DNA from: JBNKZU01 sp050301795
Lineage (GTDB): Bacteria > Pseudomonadota > Gammaproteobacteria > Thiohalomonadales > Thiohalomonadaceae
Direction of reading: 5' to 3'
Length of the DNA: 48,824 nt
Assembly (NCBI GenBank): GCA_050301795.1
Contig: JBNKZU010000025.1
Coordinates: 1 to 48,824, forward strand
The notes under the pieces are model-generated. The model was given only the letters and a program-made list of their open reading frames with translations. It was not told the DNA's origin and ran no database searches. The position numbers and the translations under genes are program-made. Positions 15,734 to 25,049 of this stretch are shown piece by piece (the stretch's first letter is position 1; each line of letters begins with the position of its first letter).

Positions 15734-17158
15734 ATGAGTGAAAAACGTCTGTTTATTTTAGATACCAATGTTTTAATGCACGATCCAACAGCTCTATTCC
15801 GCTTTCAGGAGCACGATATCTTTTTGCCGATGGTGGTTCTCGAAGAGTTGGATAACAACAAAAAGGGACACTCAGAAGTCGCTCGTAATGCCCGTCAGTC
15901 GAGTCGTTTTATGGATGAACTCATGGCAAACATCCATAGCGACAATATCAAGGAGGGGGTTCCGCTTGAGGATTCGACCTTTAATGGAAATGGTAACGGC
16001 AATGGCAATAGTAATGGCAACGGAAGACCAACCGGCAGGCTCTTCTTTCAAACCGAGGCGCTTGAAGCCCTGCTTCCTAAATCGATGCCGGGAAGTAAAT
16101 CCGACAACTCAATACTCGGCACCGTACTAGCTTTAAAACAGCAGCATCCAACGCGTGAGGTGGTGCTGGTTTCTAAAGATACCAATATGCGTATTAAAGC
16201 TGCGATTATCGGTATCTATTCTGAAGATTACCGCAACGACCAGGTACTGGATGATGTTGATCTGCTCTATCGGGGAATGACAGAGCTAGAAGAGGATTTC
16301 TGGAATAACCACCAAAAATCGATGGAGTCATGGCAGGAGGAGGGGAAGACCTTTTATAAACTGACCGGTCCCGATACCAGTGGCTGGTACAGTAACGAAT
16401 TTGTCTATAGCACGACCGATGATCATTTTGAGGCGGTGGTGCGTAAAGTAGAAGATGACGATGCCACGATTGAAGTCGTTAAGGATTATACAACACCCCA
16501 TAACAGTGTGTGGGGGATCACGGCGCGTAACCGTGAGCAGAATTTTGCGTTAAACTTGTTGATGGATCCTGAGATCGACTTTGTTACTTTGGTTGGTCAA
16601 GCCGGAACAGGTAAAACACTCTTAGCCCTGGCAGCGGGGTTGTCGTTGACCCTGGATCAGAATCTCTACAGTGAAATCATTATGACAAGGGTTACGATTC
16701 CGGTCGGAGAGGATATCGGTTTTCTACCCGGCACTGAAGAAGAGAAGATGACGCCATGGATGGGAGCACTGATGGATAATCTTGAGGTGTTGACCTCATC
16801 AGAACATGATAGTGAATGGGAGCGACAAGCGACGCAGGATCTATTACATAAACGAGTTAAGATCCGTTCACTCAACTTCATGCGTGGCCGTACTTTCTTA
16901 AGTAAATATATCATTATCGATGAAGCACAAAACCTGACATCAAAGCAGATGAAGACCCTGGTTACACGAGCCGGACCTGGAACAAAGGTGATCTGCCTCG
17001 GTAATATTGCTCAAATTGATACCCCCTATCTAACCGAAACCAACTCTGGCCTGACCTTTGTTGTGGATCGTTTTCAGGGATGGGAACACAGCGGTCACAT
17101 CACATTGTTGCGAGGTGAGCGTTCAAGATTGGCTGATTTTGCCTCTGTCGTGCTTTAG
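15734..17158 (+). CDS. PIN-domain PhoH-family ATPase
   Basis: 474 residues. An N-terminal PIN RNase-like domain (RLFILDTNVLMHDPTALF, VVLEELDNNKKG, DNSILGTVLAL, VVLVSKDTNMRIKA) precedes a PhoH NTPase domain with Walker A (LVGQAGTGKTLLALAAGL) and Walker B (KYIIIDEAQNLTSKQM). PhoH2-type proteins with this fusion act as RNA helicase/RNase in actinobacteria; in proteobacteria the function is not fixed. Between the PIN halves is a low-complexity Asn-Gly linker encoded by 42 bp of AAYGGN-like repeats (15983-16024). Plus-strand neighbour of bcp; its end is convergent with DUF815. Confidence 0.9.
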   Translation: MSEKRLFILDTNVLMHDPTALFRFQEHDIFLPMVVLEELDNNKKGHSEVARNARQSSRFMDELMANIHSDNIKEGVPLEDSTFNGNGNGNGNSNGNGRPTGRLFFQTEALEALLPKSMPGSKSDNSILGTVLALKQQHPTREVVLVSKDTNMRIKAAIIGIYSEDYRNDQVLDDVDLLYRGMTELEEDFWNNHQKSMESWQEEGKTFYKLTGPDTSGWYSNEFVYSTTDDHFEAVVRKVEDDDATIEVVKDYTTPHNSVWGITARNREQNFALNLLMDPEIDFVTLVGQAGTGKTLLALAAGLSLTLDQNLYSEIIMTRVTIPVGEDIGFLPGTEEEKMTPWMGALMDNLEVLTSSEHDSEWERQATQDLLHKRVKIRSLNFMRGRTFLSKYIIIDEAQNLTSKQMKTLVTRAGPGTKVICLGNIAQIDTPYLTETNSGLTFVVDRFQGWEHSGHITLLRGERSRLADFASVVL

Positions 17159-17200
17159 TGCACTGGGTAAGGTGATTCTTTAAACCTATTTGAATTCGGA

Positions 17201-17245
17201 TACCCGCTATCTGATTCAATATGGCGTAATAGGATAGGGGCGGGT
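17201..17245. terminator. Weak convergent hairpin between phoH-like and DUF815 genes
   Basis: ACCCGC (17202-17207) pairs with GCGGGT (17240-17245), and adjacent TATC/GATA can extend the stem around a GGG bulge. There is no proper T tract on either strand, so termination is uncertain. Confidence 0.3.
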
Positions 17246-18018
17246 TAAATATTCGTATATGACTGGTAGAACTGTTTTGCTACCCGCCCACTTCGGATCC
17301 CTCTTTTCGTCGCAAACTGAATGGCCTGCTCATAGATCTCTTTTGGCTCAAAAGATTGATCCCGAAAATAGTGATCAACCATTTGCAGATAAACCTCTTG
17401 TGAAACAGGGTAGAAGGAGAGGGCAAGTCCAAACCGATCCGCAAGGGATAACTTATCCTCAGTAACATCAGATTCGTGGATCTCACCATCAATCATTTGA
17501 CGTGCAAGGTTGTCTTCCATCTTTTCTGATACAAAGTGACGTCTGTTTGAGGTGGCATAGATCAGTATATTTTGTGGTTGCTTTTCAAATGTCCCTTCAA
17601 GAGTGCTTTTTAGTGCGCGGTAACCGGAGTCGCCCTCATCAAAACTGAGGTCATCACAGAAGATGATAAACCGTTTATCAATGTTGCGAATCTCATCAGT
17701 GATCTCAATGAGGTTTACAAGCTCCTCTTTTGGTATTTCAATCACTCGAAGGCCTCGCGCATGGTATTGGTTGAGCACCCCTTTAACCAGCGATGATTTT
17801 CCCATGCCTCTAGCTCCCCATAGAAGGGTGTGATTTGCCGGTTTGTGATCTAAAAAGCGTTCAGTGTTATGACAGATATCGCGCTTCTGTTCATCAATAC
17901 CAATGAGTGTGTTGAGATCGATAAGATCAACATCGGTAATCGGTTTTAGCGCATGACGCTGACTTCGCCATATTGCGGCAATGGTTGAGTCCCAGTCGAT
18001 GTTTTGGTTGTGTGACAT
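17245..18018 (-). CDS. DUF815 AAA+ ATPase
   Basis: 257-residue ATPase of the DUF815 family (AAA+ clade). Walker A is LLWGARGMGKSSLVKGV, Walker B is RFIIFCDDLSFDEGDSGYRAL, followed by sensor-1 region ILIYATSNRRHFV and an arginine-finger-like LARQ. The N-terminus has IDLNTLIGIDEQKRDICHNTERFL, typical of the family. Function is unknown. It is the last gene of a minus-strand run after pepA, holC and a small coiled-coil-like protein, separated by 47 bp from the latter. The neighbours suggest nothing specific beyond a link with DNA replication or protein quality control. Confidence 0.9.
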   Translation of the reverse strand: MSHNQNIDWDSTIAAIWRSQRHALKPITDVDLIDLNTLIGIDEQKRDICHNTERFLDHKPANHTLLWGARGMGKSSLVKGVLNQYHARGLRVIEIPKEELVNLIEITDEIRNIDKRFIIFCDDLSFDEGDSGYRALKSTLEGTFEKQPQNILIYATSNRRHFVSEKMEDNLARQMIDGEIHESDVTEDKLSLADRFGLALSFYPVSQEVYLQMVDHYFRDQSFEPKEIYEQAIQFATKRGIRSGRVAKQFYQSYTNI

Positions 18019-18065
18019 AAGTGCCTCTTTAGATCGACATTTTCACTGCGTGTATTAGAAAGGGG

Positions 18066-18455
18066 TTACTCTTTTAATGAATCGATGTTCTTGAGGTGTT
18101 CAATGATCACCTTACGAGTCTCTTGACGCAGTAACTCTCTAAAGGCTCGCATCTTGCGATCAATCAGCGCCTCTGTTGCTGCTTCGATTTCAGCTTGAAG
18201 CTGTTGATACACATTTTCTGTTGCATGAGTGTTTTTTGAGAAGAGGTCTTCCTGTTTATGGATCTCCTCATCCTCCTCTTCCTCAAGTATTAATTGCTCC
18301 GGGTCTTTAATCGGGTTCCGTAGTACCGGGATGATCTTCTTCGATGAATAACCCTGACGAATAAGTTGTTGGGATTCGTCCAGCATCTCCCTGACGCTGT
18401 CCAGCTCTTCTATCAGGCGACGTTCACGTTGTGTTTTATCTGTGGGATTACTCAT
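18066..18455 (-). CDS. Conserved-looking coiled-coil protein of unknown function
   Basis: 129 residues, not recognised. It is strongly charged and predicted mainly helical: an N-terminal helix (RERRLIEELDSVREMLDESQQLI), a middle segment with KKIIPVLRNPIKDPEQL and an acidic EEEEDEEIHKQEDLF, and a C-terminal helix (QLQAEIEAATEALIDRKMRAFRELLRQETRKVIIEHL). It lies 10 bp after holC and 47 bp before DUF815, so it is co-transcribed and may work with either. No signal peptide or membrane segment. Confidence 0.75.
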   Translation of the reverse strand: MSNPTDKTQRERRLIEELDSVREMLDESQQLIRQGYSSKKIIPVLRNPIKDPEQLILEEEEDEEIHKQEDLFSKNTHATENVYQQLQAEIEAATEALIDRKMRAFRELLRQETRKVIIEHLKNIDSLKE

Positions 18456-18465
18456 GATGGCTCAT

Positions 18466-18879
18466 CTATATCTTGTGGCTGTTCAGAGTATAGCCGCGAT
18501 CACGGTAAAAACTGTAGCGCTGACGACCATACTGACGCTCCTGTTCATTCGCTGAAATAATCTCGGCAACACGCTCAAATCTGCTGAAGTGGAGGGGTAC
18601 CTCTTTTCCCAGATTAATCATGACATCATGGTGATGACTCGGTTCTTGATTAACTCCGATCAACACCTTTTCATCGCTATTGTTGTCGTTTGCAATCGCG
18701 TGAGGAATAAAGCTGTCGGGGCGGAATGTCCAGAGACCTTTATCCAGTTGTTCTGCGAGCGTTTGCTCTTCAGTGTGGATATAGATTTTATGACCCTTGG
18801 AGTAGATCTTCTCAATTAAACGACAGAGAAAGTTGAGCCGCTCTGATTGTTCGAGAATATAAAAATCGACCTGTGTCAC
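18466..18879 (-). CDS. holC: DNA polymerase III chi subunit
   Basis: 137 residues matching HolC: VDFYILEQSERLNFLCRLIEKIYSKGHKIYIHTEEQ at the start, then LDKGLWTFRPDSFIPHAIA and VLIGVNQEPSHHHDVMINLGKEVP. Chi binds psi and SSB and links the clamp loader to single-stranded DNA at the fork. It starts with GTG one nt after the pepA stop, so it is translationally coupled to pepA, the classical gammaproteobacterial pepA-holC pair. valS, which often follows, is not here. Confidence 0.92.
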   Translation of the reverse strand: MTQVDFYILEQSERLNFLCRLIEKIYSKGHKIYIHTEEQTLAEQLDKGLWTFRPDSFIPHAIANDNNSDEKVLIGVNQEPSHHHDVMINLGKEVPLHFSRFERVAEIISANEQERQYGRQRYSFYRDRGYTLNSHKI

Positions 18880-18880
18880 T

Positions 18881-20386
18881 TTAACCTCGATGACATCGGT
18901 TGAGCAGGAATTGCGTCAATAATGGCACCGGCCGACCCGTTGCCCCTTTATTAGCACCACCTGTCCATGCTGTTCCCGCAATATCGATATGAGCCCATTT
19001 ATAGTTTTTAGTATATCGCGCTAGGAAGCATCCGGCGGTGATGGTTCCGGCTTCACGACCACCGATATTTGCCATATCTGCAAAATTACTCTTTAGTTGC
19101 TGATCATATTCATCCCATATTGGCAATTGCCATGCGCGATCCCCGGTGTTTTGCCCGGCATCTAAGAGCTCATTGATCAGGTTATCGTTATTACCTAAAA
19201 CACCGGAAGCCTGACTACCAAGAGCAATGACACAAGCACCGGTTAGAGTGGCAATGTCGATGACAACATCGGGGTTAAACCTCTTTACATAGGTCAGGGC
19301 GTCACAGAGGATCAGGCGGCCTTCAGCATCAGTGTTGAGGATCTCAATGGTTTGACCAGACATTGAGGTGACAATATCTCCAGGTTTATTCGCTGCGCCA
19401 TCCGGGAGGTTTTCTGAGCTTGGTACCACACCCACAACATTAATGGGTAGCTTCATCTCGGCTATGGCCTTAATGGTACCGAAAACGGATGCGCCACCAC
19501 ACATGTCATACTTCATCTCATCCATCTGTGCTGAGGGTTTGATCGATATACCGCCGGCATCAAAGGTTAAACCTTTGCCAACAAGCACCACGGGTTTCTG
19601 TTTTGCTGTGGTTTTGTTGGGTTTGATCCCTTGATACTCCATGATAATCAGCTTTGCCTCCTGCCGCGAACCACGCGAGACCGAGAGCAATGCCCCCATG
19701 CCGAGTCGTTCCATCTGTTTTTCTGACAGAACGGTGGTTTTAATGGTGGAATATTGCTTTGCCAACATTTTGGCTTCATCAGCCAGATACGAAGGTGTGC
19801 AAATGTTACCGGGAAGATTGGACAGGTCGCGACTGAGATTGATTCCCTGACTAATCGCATCGCCATCATTCATGGTACTTTTGATGATATTCGCAGTTTT
19901 TCGATCACAGTTATGGAAGATCAGCTTTTGCAGTCTCGTTTTTGATGAGCGCTTTTTCTGTAATGAGAATTGGTAGAGACTCTGACCAAAAGCGATCACC
20001 TCCTGTCGTGTTTTCCAGGCAATGTCACGCTCCTTTACCTCAATCATGTTTAATCCAGAAACCACCGTCGATATTGAACGATTACTAATCTCGGTTGCTG
20101 CGCTATTCAAAATTGTTTGAAAGGCTTGAACACTACAGTTGTTTTCCTTGCCAGCACCGACGAGTAATAGTCGTTTTGCCTTTATCCCTTGTGTTTGAGT
20201 TGACCATAAGGTTTGACCAATATCCCCTTGAATGTCACCCATACTGATGAGTTGTGATATTGCCCCGCCGGTAGCTTCATCAATCACTGTGGCGGCTTTT
20301 GAGAGCTTTTGATCCTGATAGATCGCGACAATCAGGCAATCACCGATTTGATTCTTTAGTCCACTGCTTTTGACAAGTAGTTGCAT
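18881..20386 (-). CDS. pepA: Leucyl aminopeptidase (M17)
   Basis: 501-residue M17 zinc/manganese aminopeptidase, hexameric and cytoplasmic, removing N-terminal Leu and other residues. Signature regions: VLVGKGLTFDAGGISIKPS (metal-binding Lys and Asp) and the M17 fingerprint NTDAEGRLILCDAL, followed by DVVIDIATLTGACVIALG. Some family members (E. coli PepA/XerA) also bind DNA in cer recombination and carAB regulation. A GCACAA/TTGTGC inverted repeat lies in its promoter region. Divergent from lptF, as in many gammaproteobacteria. Confidence 0.97.
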   Translation of the reverse strand: MQLLVKSSGLKNQIGDCLIVAIYQDQKLSKAATVIDEATGGAISQLISMGDIQGDIGQTLWSTQTQGIKAKRLLLVGAGKENNCSVQAFQTILNSAATEISNRSISTVVSGLNMIEVKERDIAWKTRQEVIAFGQSLYQFSLQKKRSSKTRLQKLIFHNCDRKTANIIKSTMNDGDAISQGINLSRDLSNLPGNICTPSYLADEAKMLAKQYSTIKTTVLSEKQMERLGMGALLSVSRGSRQEAKLIIMEYQGIKPNKTTAKQKPVVLVGKGLTFDAGGISIKPSAQMDEMKYDMCGGASVFGTIKAIAEMKLPINVVGVVPSSENLPDGAANKPGDIVTSMSGQTIEILNTDAEGRLILCDALTYVKRFNPDVVIDIATLTGACVIALGSQASGVLGNNDNLINELLDAGQNTGDRAWQLPIWDEYDQQLKSNFADMANIGGREAGTITAGCFLARYTKNYKWAHIDIAGTAWTGGANKGATGRPVPLLTQFLLNRCHRG

Positions 20387-20415
20387 ACGGATCCTCTAAC
20401 TGGTTTTGCAAATGG

Positions 20416-20437
20416 GCACAATCACGTAAACTTGTGC
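20416..20437. promoter_or_regulatory. Inverted repeat in the pepA-lptF divergent promoter region
   Basis: GCACAA (20416-20421) and TTGTGC (20432-20437) are perfect reverse complements with a 10-nt spacer, about 30 bp upstream of pepA and 68 bp upstream of lptF. It could bind a dimeric regulator, possibly PepA itself. No named consensus matches. Confidence 0.35.
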
Positions 20438-20504
20438 ATAATTTATGTGGTGGGTTCAATAATACCGGCTACAACCCAATTCTACCAACATGTGAGCATG
20501 AAAT

Positions 20505-21596
20505 TTGATAATAGAGCGTTATATCGCACGTGAAGTGATGACCACCTTTCTTGGTGTGGCGATATTACTGTTTTTAATCTTTCTAAGTGGCTCCTTTATT
20601 CAGATCCTCGCACAGGCGGCAGAGGGCGATATGCCTGCCAAATCACTCTTTACCATCTTCGGGTTACGGTCGATCGGCAATCTTGTTTTAATTTTGCCGC
20701 TCTCACTCTTTCTTGGTGTGTTATTGGGATTAGGGCGGTTAAATAACGATAGTGAAACCACTGCAATGCTGGCATGTGGAATTGGAACCAGTACCATGAT
20801 TCGAGCGCTGGGTATGGTTTCGGGTGCGGTTGCGATGTTTGTGTTGGTATTGATTATGTTCATTTCTCCATGGGCTGAACGTACCGCTCAACAACTTATT
20901 GATGAGGCGGTGGCAGAGAACGATATCGCCTCCATTGAGCCAGGGATATTTCATAAGTTGTCAGATGATGGACAGCTTATCTATATGGGTGAGAAAAGCG
21001 ATGATAATCGAAAGATACGAACCATCTTCTCCTACAACAGATCCAGCAAAGGAATGGATCTGATCACCGCAACAGGAGCTGAGGAGCGATTAAGTCCTGA
21101 TGGTGAAAAACGGTATCTGGTCTTAAAGAATGGCTATCGATATCAAGGGGTTCCCGGGCAGGAAAAATATAATCTGACGCAGTTTGAAGAATATGGGATA
21201 CAGATTGAAGATAAAGAGGTTATTGCCTCAAAGCTACGAGACAATGGTGTGGCGACCTCTCACTTAATCAAAATGGAGAATAATGAAGATATTGCTGAGT
21301 TGCAGTGGCGTATCTCACTTCCGTTGATTGTTATGGCATTGACACTATTGGCTATACCGCTGAGTAAAAGTTCACCAAGACAAGGACGTTACGGCAAGGT
21401 GTTCGCCGGTATTCTGGTATATCTTATCTACAATAATCTCCTCACAGTGTCTCGTGCTGCGATCGAAAAGAGTGAGTTATCACCGATGATCGGGTTATGG
21501 TGGGTGCATCTGCTTGTGGTTGGTGTGGCCGTGCTCTTAATCCTTAAACAGAACAATGCCTTTATGGTATGGAAGTACCAGAGGGCATCGACATGA
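20505..21596 (+). CDS. lptF: LPS export system permease LptF
   Basis: 363-residue inner membrane subunit of the LptB2FG transporter that extracts lipopolysaccharide from the inner membrane. N-terminal transmembrane helices (LGVAILLFLIFLSGSFIQIL, LVLILPLSLFLGVLLGLG, MFVLVLIMFISPWAERTAQQ) are followed by a periplasmic jellyroll-like region and three C-terminal helices (LPLIVMALTLLAIPLS and later). The only in-frame start compatible with the family N-terminus (MIIERYIAREV) is a TTG at 20505; an in-frame stop lies two codons upstream. The ribosome binding site is weak. Overlaps lptG by 4 nt. Confidence 0.95.
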   Translation: MIIERYIAREVMTTFLGVAILLFLIFLSGSFIQILAQAAEGDMPAKSLFTIFGLRSIGNLVLILPLSLFLGVLLGLGRLNNDSETTAMLACGIGTSTMIRALGMVSGAVAMFVLVLIMFISPWAERTAQQLIDEAVAENDIASIEPGIFHKLSDDGQLIYMGEKSDDNRKIRTIFSYNRSSKGMDLITATGAEERLSPDGEKRYLVLKNGYRYQGVPGQEKYNLTQFEEYGIQIEDKEVIASKLRDNGVATSHLIKMENNEDIAELQWRISLPLIVMALTLLAIPLSKSSPRQGRYGKVFAGILVYLIYNNLLTVSRAAIEKSELSPMIGLWWVHLLVVGVAVLLILKQNNAFMVWKYQRAST

Positions 21597-22657
21597 GAAC
21601 CCTGGATCGATATATCGGTACAGCAGTTGCAACAAACGGATTGTTGGTAATGACGGTATTGCTTGCACTGTTTTTCTTTACGAGCTTTGTTGGTGAGGTT
21701 GGCTATGCCGGACGAAACCAATACAACTACCTTGATATAGCTATTTACTGCATCAAGATTATGCCTCGCCAAACCTACGAGTTGTTCCCGATGATCGCAC
21801 TGTTAGGCGCGATGCTGGGATTGGGTTCACTTGCAAATAGTAGTGAGCTGATTGTGATGCGTGCGGCAGGAATTTCAGTTATCCGAATTACGCTATCAGT
21901 ATTAAAAGTCGGGGCGATATTTGTGGTAATCATTACTGCGATTGGTGAGATCTATGCCCCCTCTCTTGAACAAGAGGCAAAGGAGGATCGTGCCAGAGCG
22001 ATGGGAAAGACGATGTCGATCTCTGCTAAAGATGGATTGTGGGTGAAGGAGGGTGATCTCTTCATTCAGGTCGAAAAGCTACTACATCAGGGTGATATCA
22101 GCCATCTTAAGCTCTATAAGCTAAATCCAAATGGTGAGGTCTCTTCACTGACCACTGCTGAAAAGGCAAGCTACAACGGTCGTTTCTGGCAACTCGAAAA
22201 CGTCAGTCAAACAGAGTTCACTCCTATTGGGGTTAACACCACTCGACTCAACTCGATGGAGTGGCGATCAGATTTAAACCCGGAGGTGTTAGGACTGGTT
22301 GTGGTGAAACCGCAACATCTGTCAATGCTTGAGCTCTATGATTATATCGGCTATCTCGATGCGAATGACCTCGACTCAAAGCCCTACGCGCTTTCATTAT
22401 GGAGCCGACTGCTGGCACCCATTGGTGCGGCAGGTATGTTGATGCTTTCAATTCCGTTTGTGTTTGGTTCGCTGCGTTCAGTGAGTATCGGTCAGCGGAT
22501 TATGAGTGGGGTGCTTATCGGTATTGGATTTTACATGTTTAATAATATCTTCAAACGTATTGGAATCGTTTACGATATTCCTGCATTTGTTAGTGCTGTT
22601 ATTCCGCTGATTGCCTTATTTATGGTGTGGTACTTTTTAATGATAAGGGTTCGTTGA
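21593..22657 (+). CDS. lptG: LPS export system permease LptG
   Basis: 354-residue partner permease of LptF with the same architecture: three N-terminal membrane helices, a periplasmic domain, then three C-terminal helices (APIGAAGMLMLSIPFVFGSL, GVLIGIGFYMFNNIF, AVIPLIALFMVWYF). MRTLDRYIGTAV matches the LptG N-terminus (E. coli MQPFVLDRYIGK-like). The ATG overlaps the lptF stop (ATGA), so translation is coupled. lptB, lptA and lptC are elsewhere. Confidence 0.95.
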   Translation: MRTLDRYIGTAVATNGLLVMTVLLALFFFTSFVGEVGYAGRNQYNYLDIAIYCIKIMPRQTYELFPMIALLGAMLGLGSLANSSELIVMRAAGISVIRITLSVLKVGAIFVVIITAIGEIYAPSLEQEAKEDRARAMGKTMSISAKDGLWVKEGDLFIQVEKLLHQGDISHLKLYKLNPNGEVSSLTTAEKASYNGRFWQLENVSQTEFTPIGVNTTRLNSMEWRSDLNPEVLGLVVVKPQHLSMLELYDYIGYLDANDLDSKPYALSLWSRLLAPIGAAGMLMLSIPFVFGSLRSVSIGQRIMSGVLIGIGFYMFNNIFKRIGIVYDIPAFVSAVIPLIALFMVWYFLMIRVR

Positions 22658-22754
22658 TTCTGTCTACTACCCAAAGGAAAGAACAATCGTTATTATTTGA
22701 TTTTGCATGTTATTTGAATAGGTAAAAATTCGAGGACGAAATTAGGGACTGCAG

Positions 22755-25049
22755 ATGGTATTGTATTCAATCACAAGAAGGGAATTAGCGCTAACGCTAA
22801 TCATGGTTGCTCAATTATTATGGAGTAACTGTTTGATGGCGTCAGTTCTTGAGACTCCTGTCCTTATTGGGGATCCTGAAAACAAACTCACCCCGGCACT
22901 TGCGTTAGAAAAATCAGTTATCCTTGCATCGAATGGGCACCACTCCCAGGATTTTTCAATTGCCTCAAAAACTTATTGGTGGGTTAAGGAGATTAGCAAC
23001 TCAGGGAGTGATACGGAGTGGGTTGTTCATGTTGGAAACACCTCGGTTGTCGAGGTCAGCTTTACTCTATTCGATGACAACACACCGATCCATTCTGAGA
23101 ACGTAAATTTGATTGAACTCGCCAAAACGAGTGATTATGACTATGTCGTTGGACATCATCTTATGTTTGATCTCCCGGCCAACTCAACAAGAGTTGTTGT
23201 ATTGCGCGTTGAAACGCCAATTGCACATCCGGGCTTAATCTTCATAAAGACAAAGCATGAAGCAGAAAAAGAGTCCTATTTCCATATGACGGCGATATGG
23301 GGTGCTACTGGCGCAATGTTAGCGCTGATTTTTTACAACATATTTCTTGGTTATGGCTTGAGATCAAACTTCTACTATCTATATGTTGGTCATGCAGTCG
23401 GACATTTACTTTACTTATTGACAGCTCTGGGGATGATCGGTGATACCTTCCCCATTATTCAACGCTATCTCCTGTTTAATATCCCTGGTATGTATATGGG
23501 AGCACTATTTGGTTCACTGTTCATCTACAAGTTTATGGATGTTCCAAAGTATTCAAAATCTTTAACGCTATTGTTTAAGGTGTTCATTGGTTATCTTCTG
23601 TTGTTCCCGTTGTTAATAGTTGTCGTTGATTCATATCAGCTTTTAGCTTTTGCCCGGTATAATCATCTTTTACTGGCGGTACTTGTTATAACCTCAGGTG
23701 TTGTCGGCATGATTAAAAAAAGCCCCCAGGCTATTTATATTCTGGTGGGTTGGGGTTTAATGATTGCGACTACAAGTTCAGGGATGCTCGGTGTTATCGG
23801 TCTTAAAGAACTTGCGATAGAAGATGGAATTATTGCTTTTGCTGCAATACTGTTCGAAATGTTTTTATTGTCACTGGCATTAGCGGATCGTGTTCGTAAT
23901 CTCTATCACGACAAGAATGCTGCAGTGGCAGATAATGAGGCAAAATCAGCATTCCTCGCAACGATGAGTCATGAAATCAGAACACCGATGAATGGACTCC
24001 TGGGTATGGCCGACATCCTTAGTCAAACAGAGCTAACAGAAAAACAAAAAACCTATGTCGATACAATCCGTTATTCCGGTAGTTATCTGCTAACAATCCT
24101 AAACGATATTCTTGATTATGTTCGCGCAAGCGAAGGAAAGCTTAAGATTGATAATGTCAGTTTTAGCCTGAATAAACTTATTCATAGTCTGATATTGATT
24201 GCCAAGGTTAAAACAGATGAGAAAGGATTGAAATTTGAAGTAGATATTGACCCGGATCTTCCAGAATATTTGATAGGTGATCCTGCACGCATCAGGCAGA
24301 TCTTTATGAATTTGATTAATAATGCAATCAAGTTTACTGCCCATGGTTCGATCAATATTAAACTGAGGCTCATTGAGAAAAGCGATAATGATGTCTTGTT
24401 TGATTTCTCGATCATAGATACTGGTATCGGAATTGATACCGAATCGATGGAACGATTATTTGATCGCTTTCATCAGGCTGACAATACCATTAGTCGACGA
24501 TACGGAGGGACAGGACTTGGTCTTTCGATTGTAAAAGAGTTGGTCGAATTAATGGATGGAAATTTTGGTGTGTCGAGTGAATTGGGTGAAGGTAGTCACT
24601 TCTTTATTACCTTAAGATTGGGGATAGCTGACAATCCAAATCAAGCTGAGAGTAAACAAGAAGAGATAACGCTCGCTCCAATGAGAGTGCTCGTGGTTGA
24701 TGATGACCGAATCAGTAGAATGGTGGTCTCAAGTCTTCTGGTCAATGAGGGACATGAGGTCATCGATGTTGATAGTGGTATTGAAGCCATCAACCAGCTT
24801 AATCAGACCGATTTTGATCTGGTATTGATGGATATAAGTATGCCTGTGGTTGATGGCATCGAAACAACACGCAGAATCAGGCAAATGGGCCTTACGATCC
24901 CAGTGGTTGGTTTAACGGCTCATGTTTTTCCTGATGACCATCATCGCTGTCATCAGGCGGGTATGAATGCGGTTGAAACAAAACCGTTAGTGATGCAAAA
25001 GCTCAAAGAGACCATTGCTAAGGTATTACAAGGTAATATCCAGGCGTGA
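22755..25049 (+). CDS. 7TMR-DISM hybrid sensor histidine kinase
   Basis: 764 residues. An N-terminal signal peptide precedes an extracellular 7TMR-DISM-type sensing domain (about 30-175), then about seven membrane helices (about 185-380: HMTAIWGATGAMLALIFYNIF onwards). A HisKA domain has phospho-acceptor His406 in MSHEIRTPMNG. The HATPase domain has N box FMNLINNAIKF, DTGIGI and GGTGLGLSIV. A C-terminal receiver carries acceptor Asp693 in LVLMDISMPVVDG. No HPt or DNA-binding domain follows, so it should pass phosphate to a separate HPt protein; an orphan HPt is encoded at 35773-36135. The ligand class (often carbohydrate or small molecule) is unknown. Confidence 0.93.
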   Translation: MVLYSITRRELALTLIMVAQLLWSNCLMASVLETPVLIGDPENKLTPALALEKSVILASNGHHSQDFSIASKTYWWVKEISNSGSDTEWVVHVGNTSVVEVSFTLFDDNTPIHSENVNLIELAKTSDYDYVVGHHLMFDLPANSTRVVVLRVETPIAHPGLIFIKTKHEAEKESYFHMTAIWGATGAMLALIFYNIFLGYGLRSNFYYLYVGHAVGHLLYLLTALGMIGDTFPIIQRYLLFNIPGMYMGALFGSLFIYKFMDVPKYSKSLTLLFKVFIGYLLLFPLLIVVVDSYQLLAFARYNHLLLAVLVITSGVVGMIKKSPQAIYILVGWGLMIATTSSGMLGVIGLKELAIEDGIIAFAAILFEMFLLSLALADRVRNLYHDKNAAVADNEAKSAFLATMSHEIRTPMNGLLGMADILSQTELTEKQKTYVDTIRYSGSYLLTILNDILDYVRASEGKLKIDNVSFSLNKLIHSLILIAKVKTDEKGLKFEVDIDPDLPEYLIGDPARIRQIFMNLINNAIKFTAHGSINIKLRLIEKSDNDVLFDFSIIDTGIGIDTESMERLFDRFHQADNTISRRYGGTGLGLSIVKELVELMDGNFGVSSELGEGSHFFITLRLGIADNPNQAESKQEEITLAPMRVLVVDDDRISRMVVSSLLVNEGHEVIDVDSGIEAINQLNQTDFDLVLMDISMPVVDGIETTRRIRQMGLTIPVVGLTAHVFPDDHHRCHQAGMNAVETKPLVMQKLKETIAKVLQGNIQA

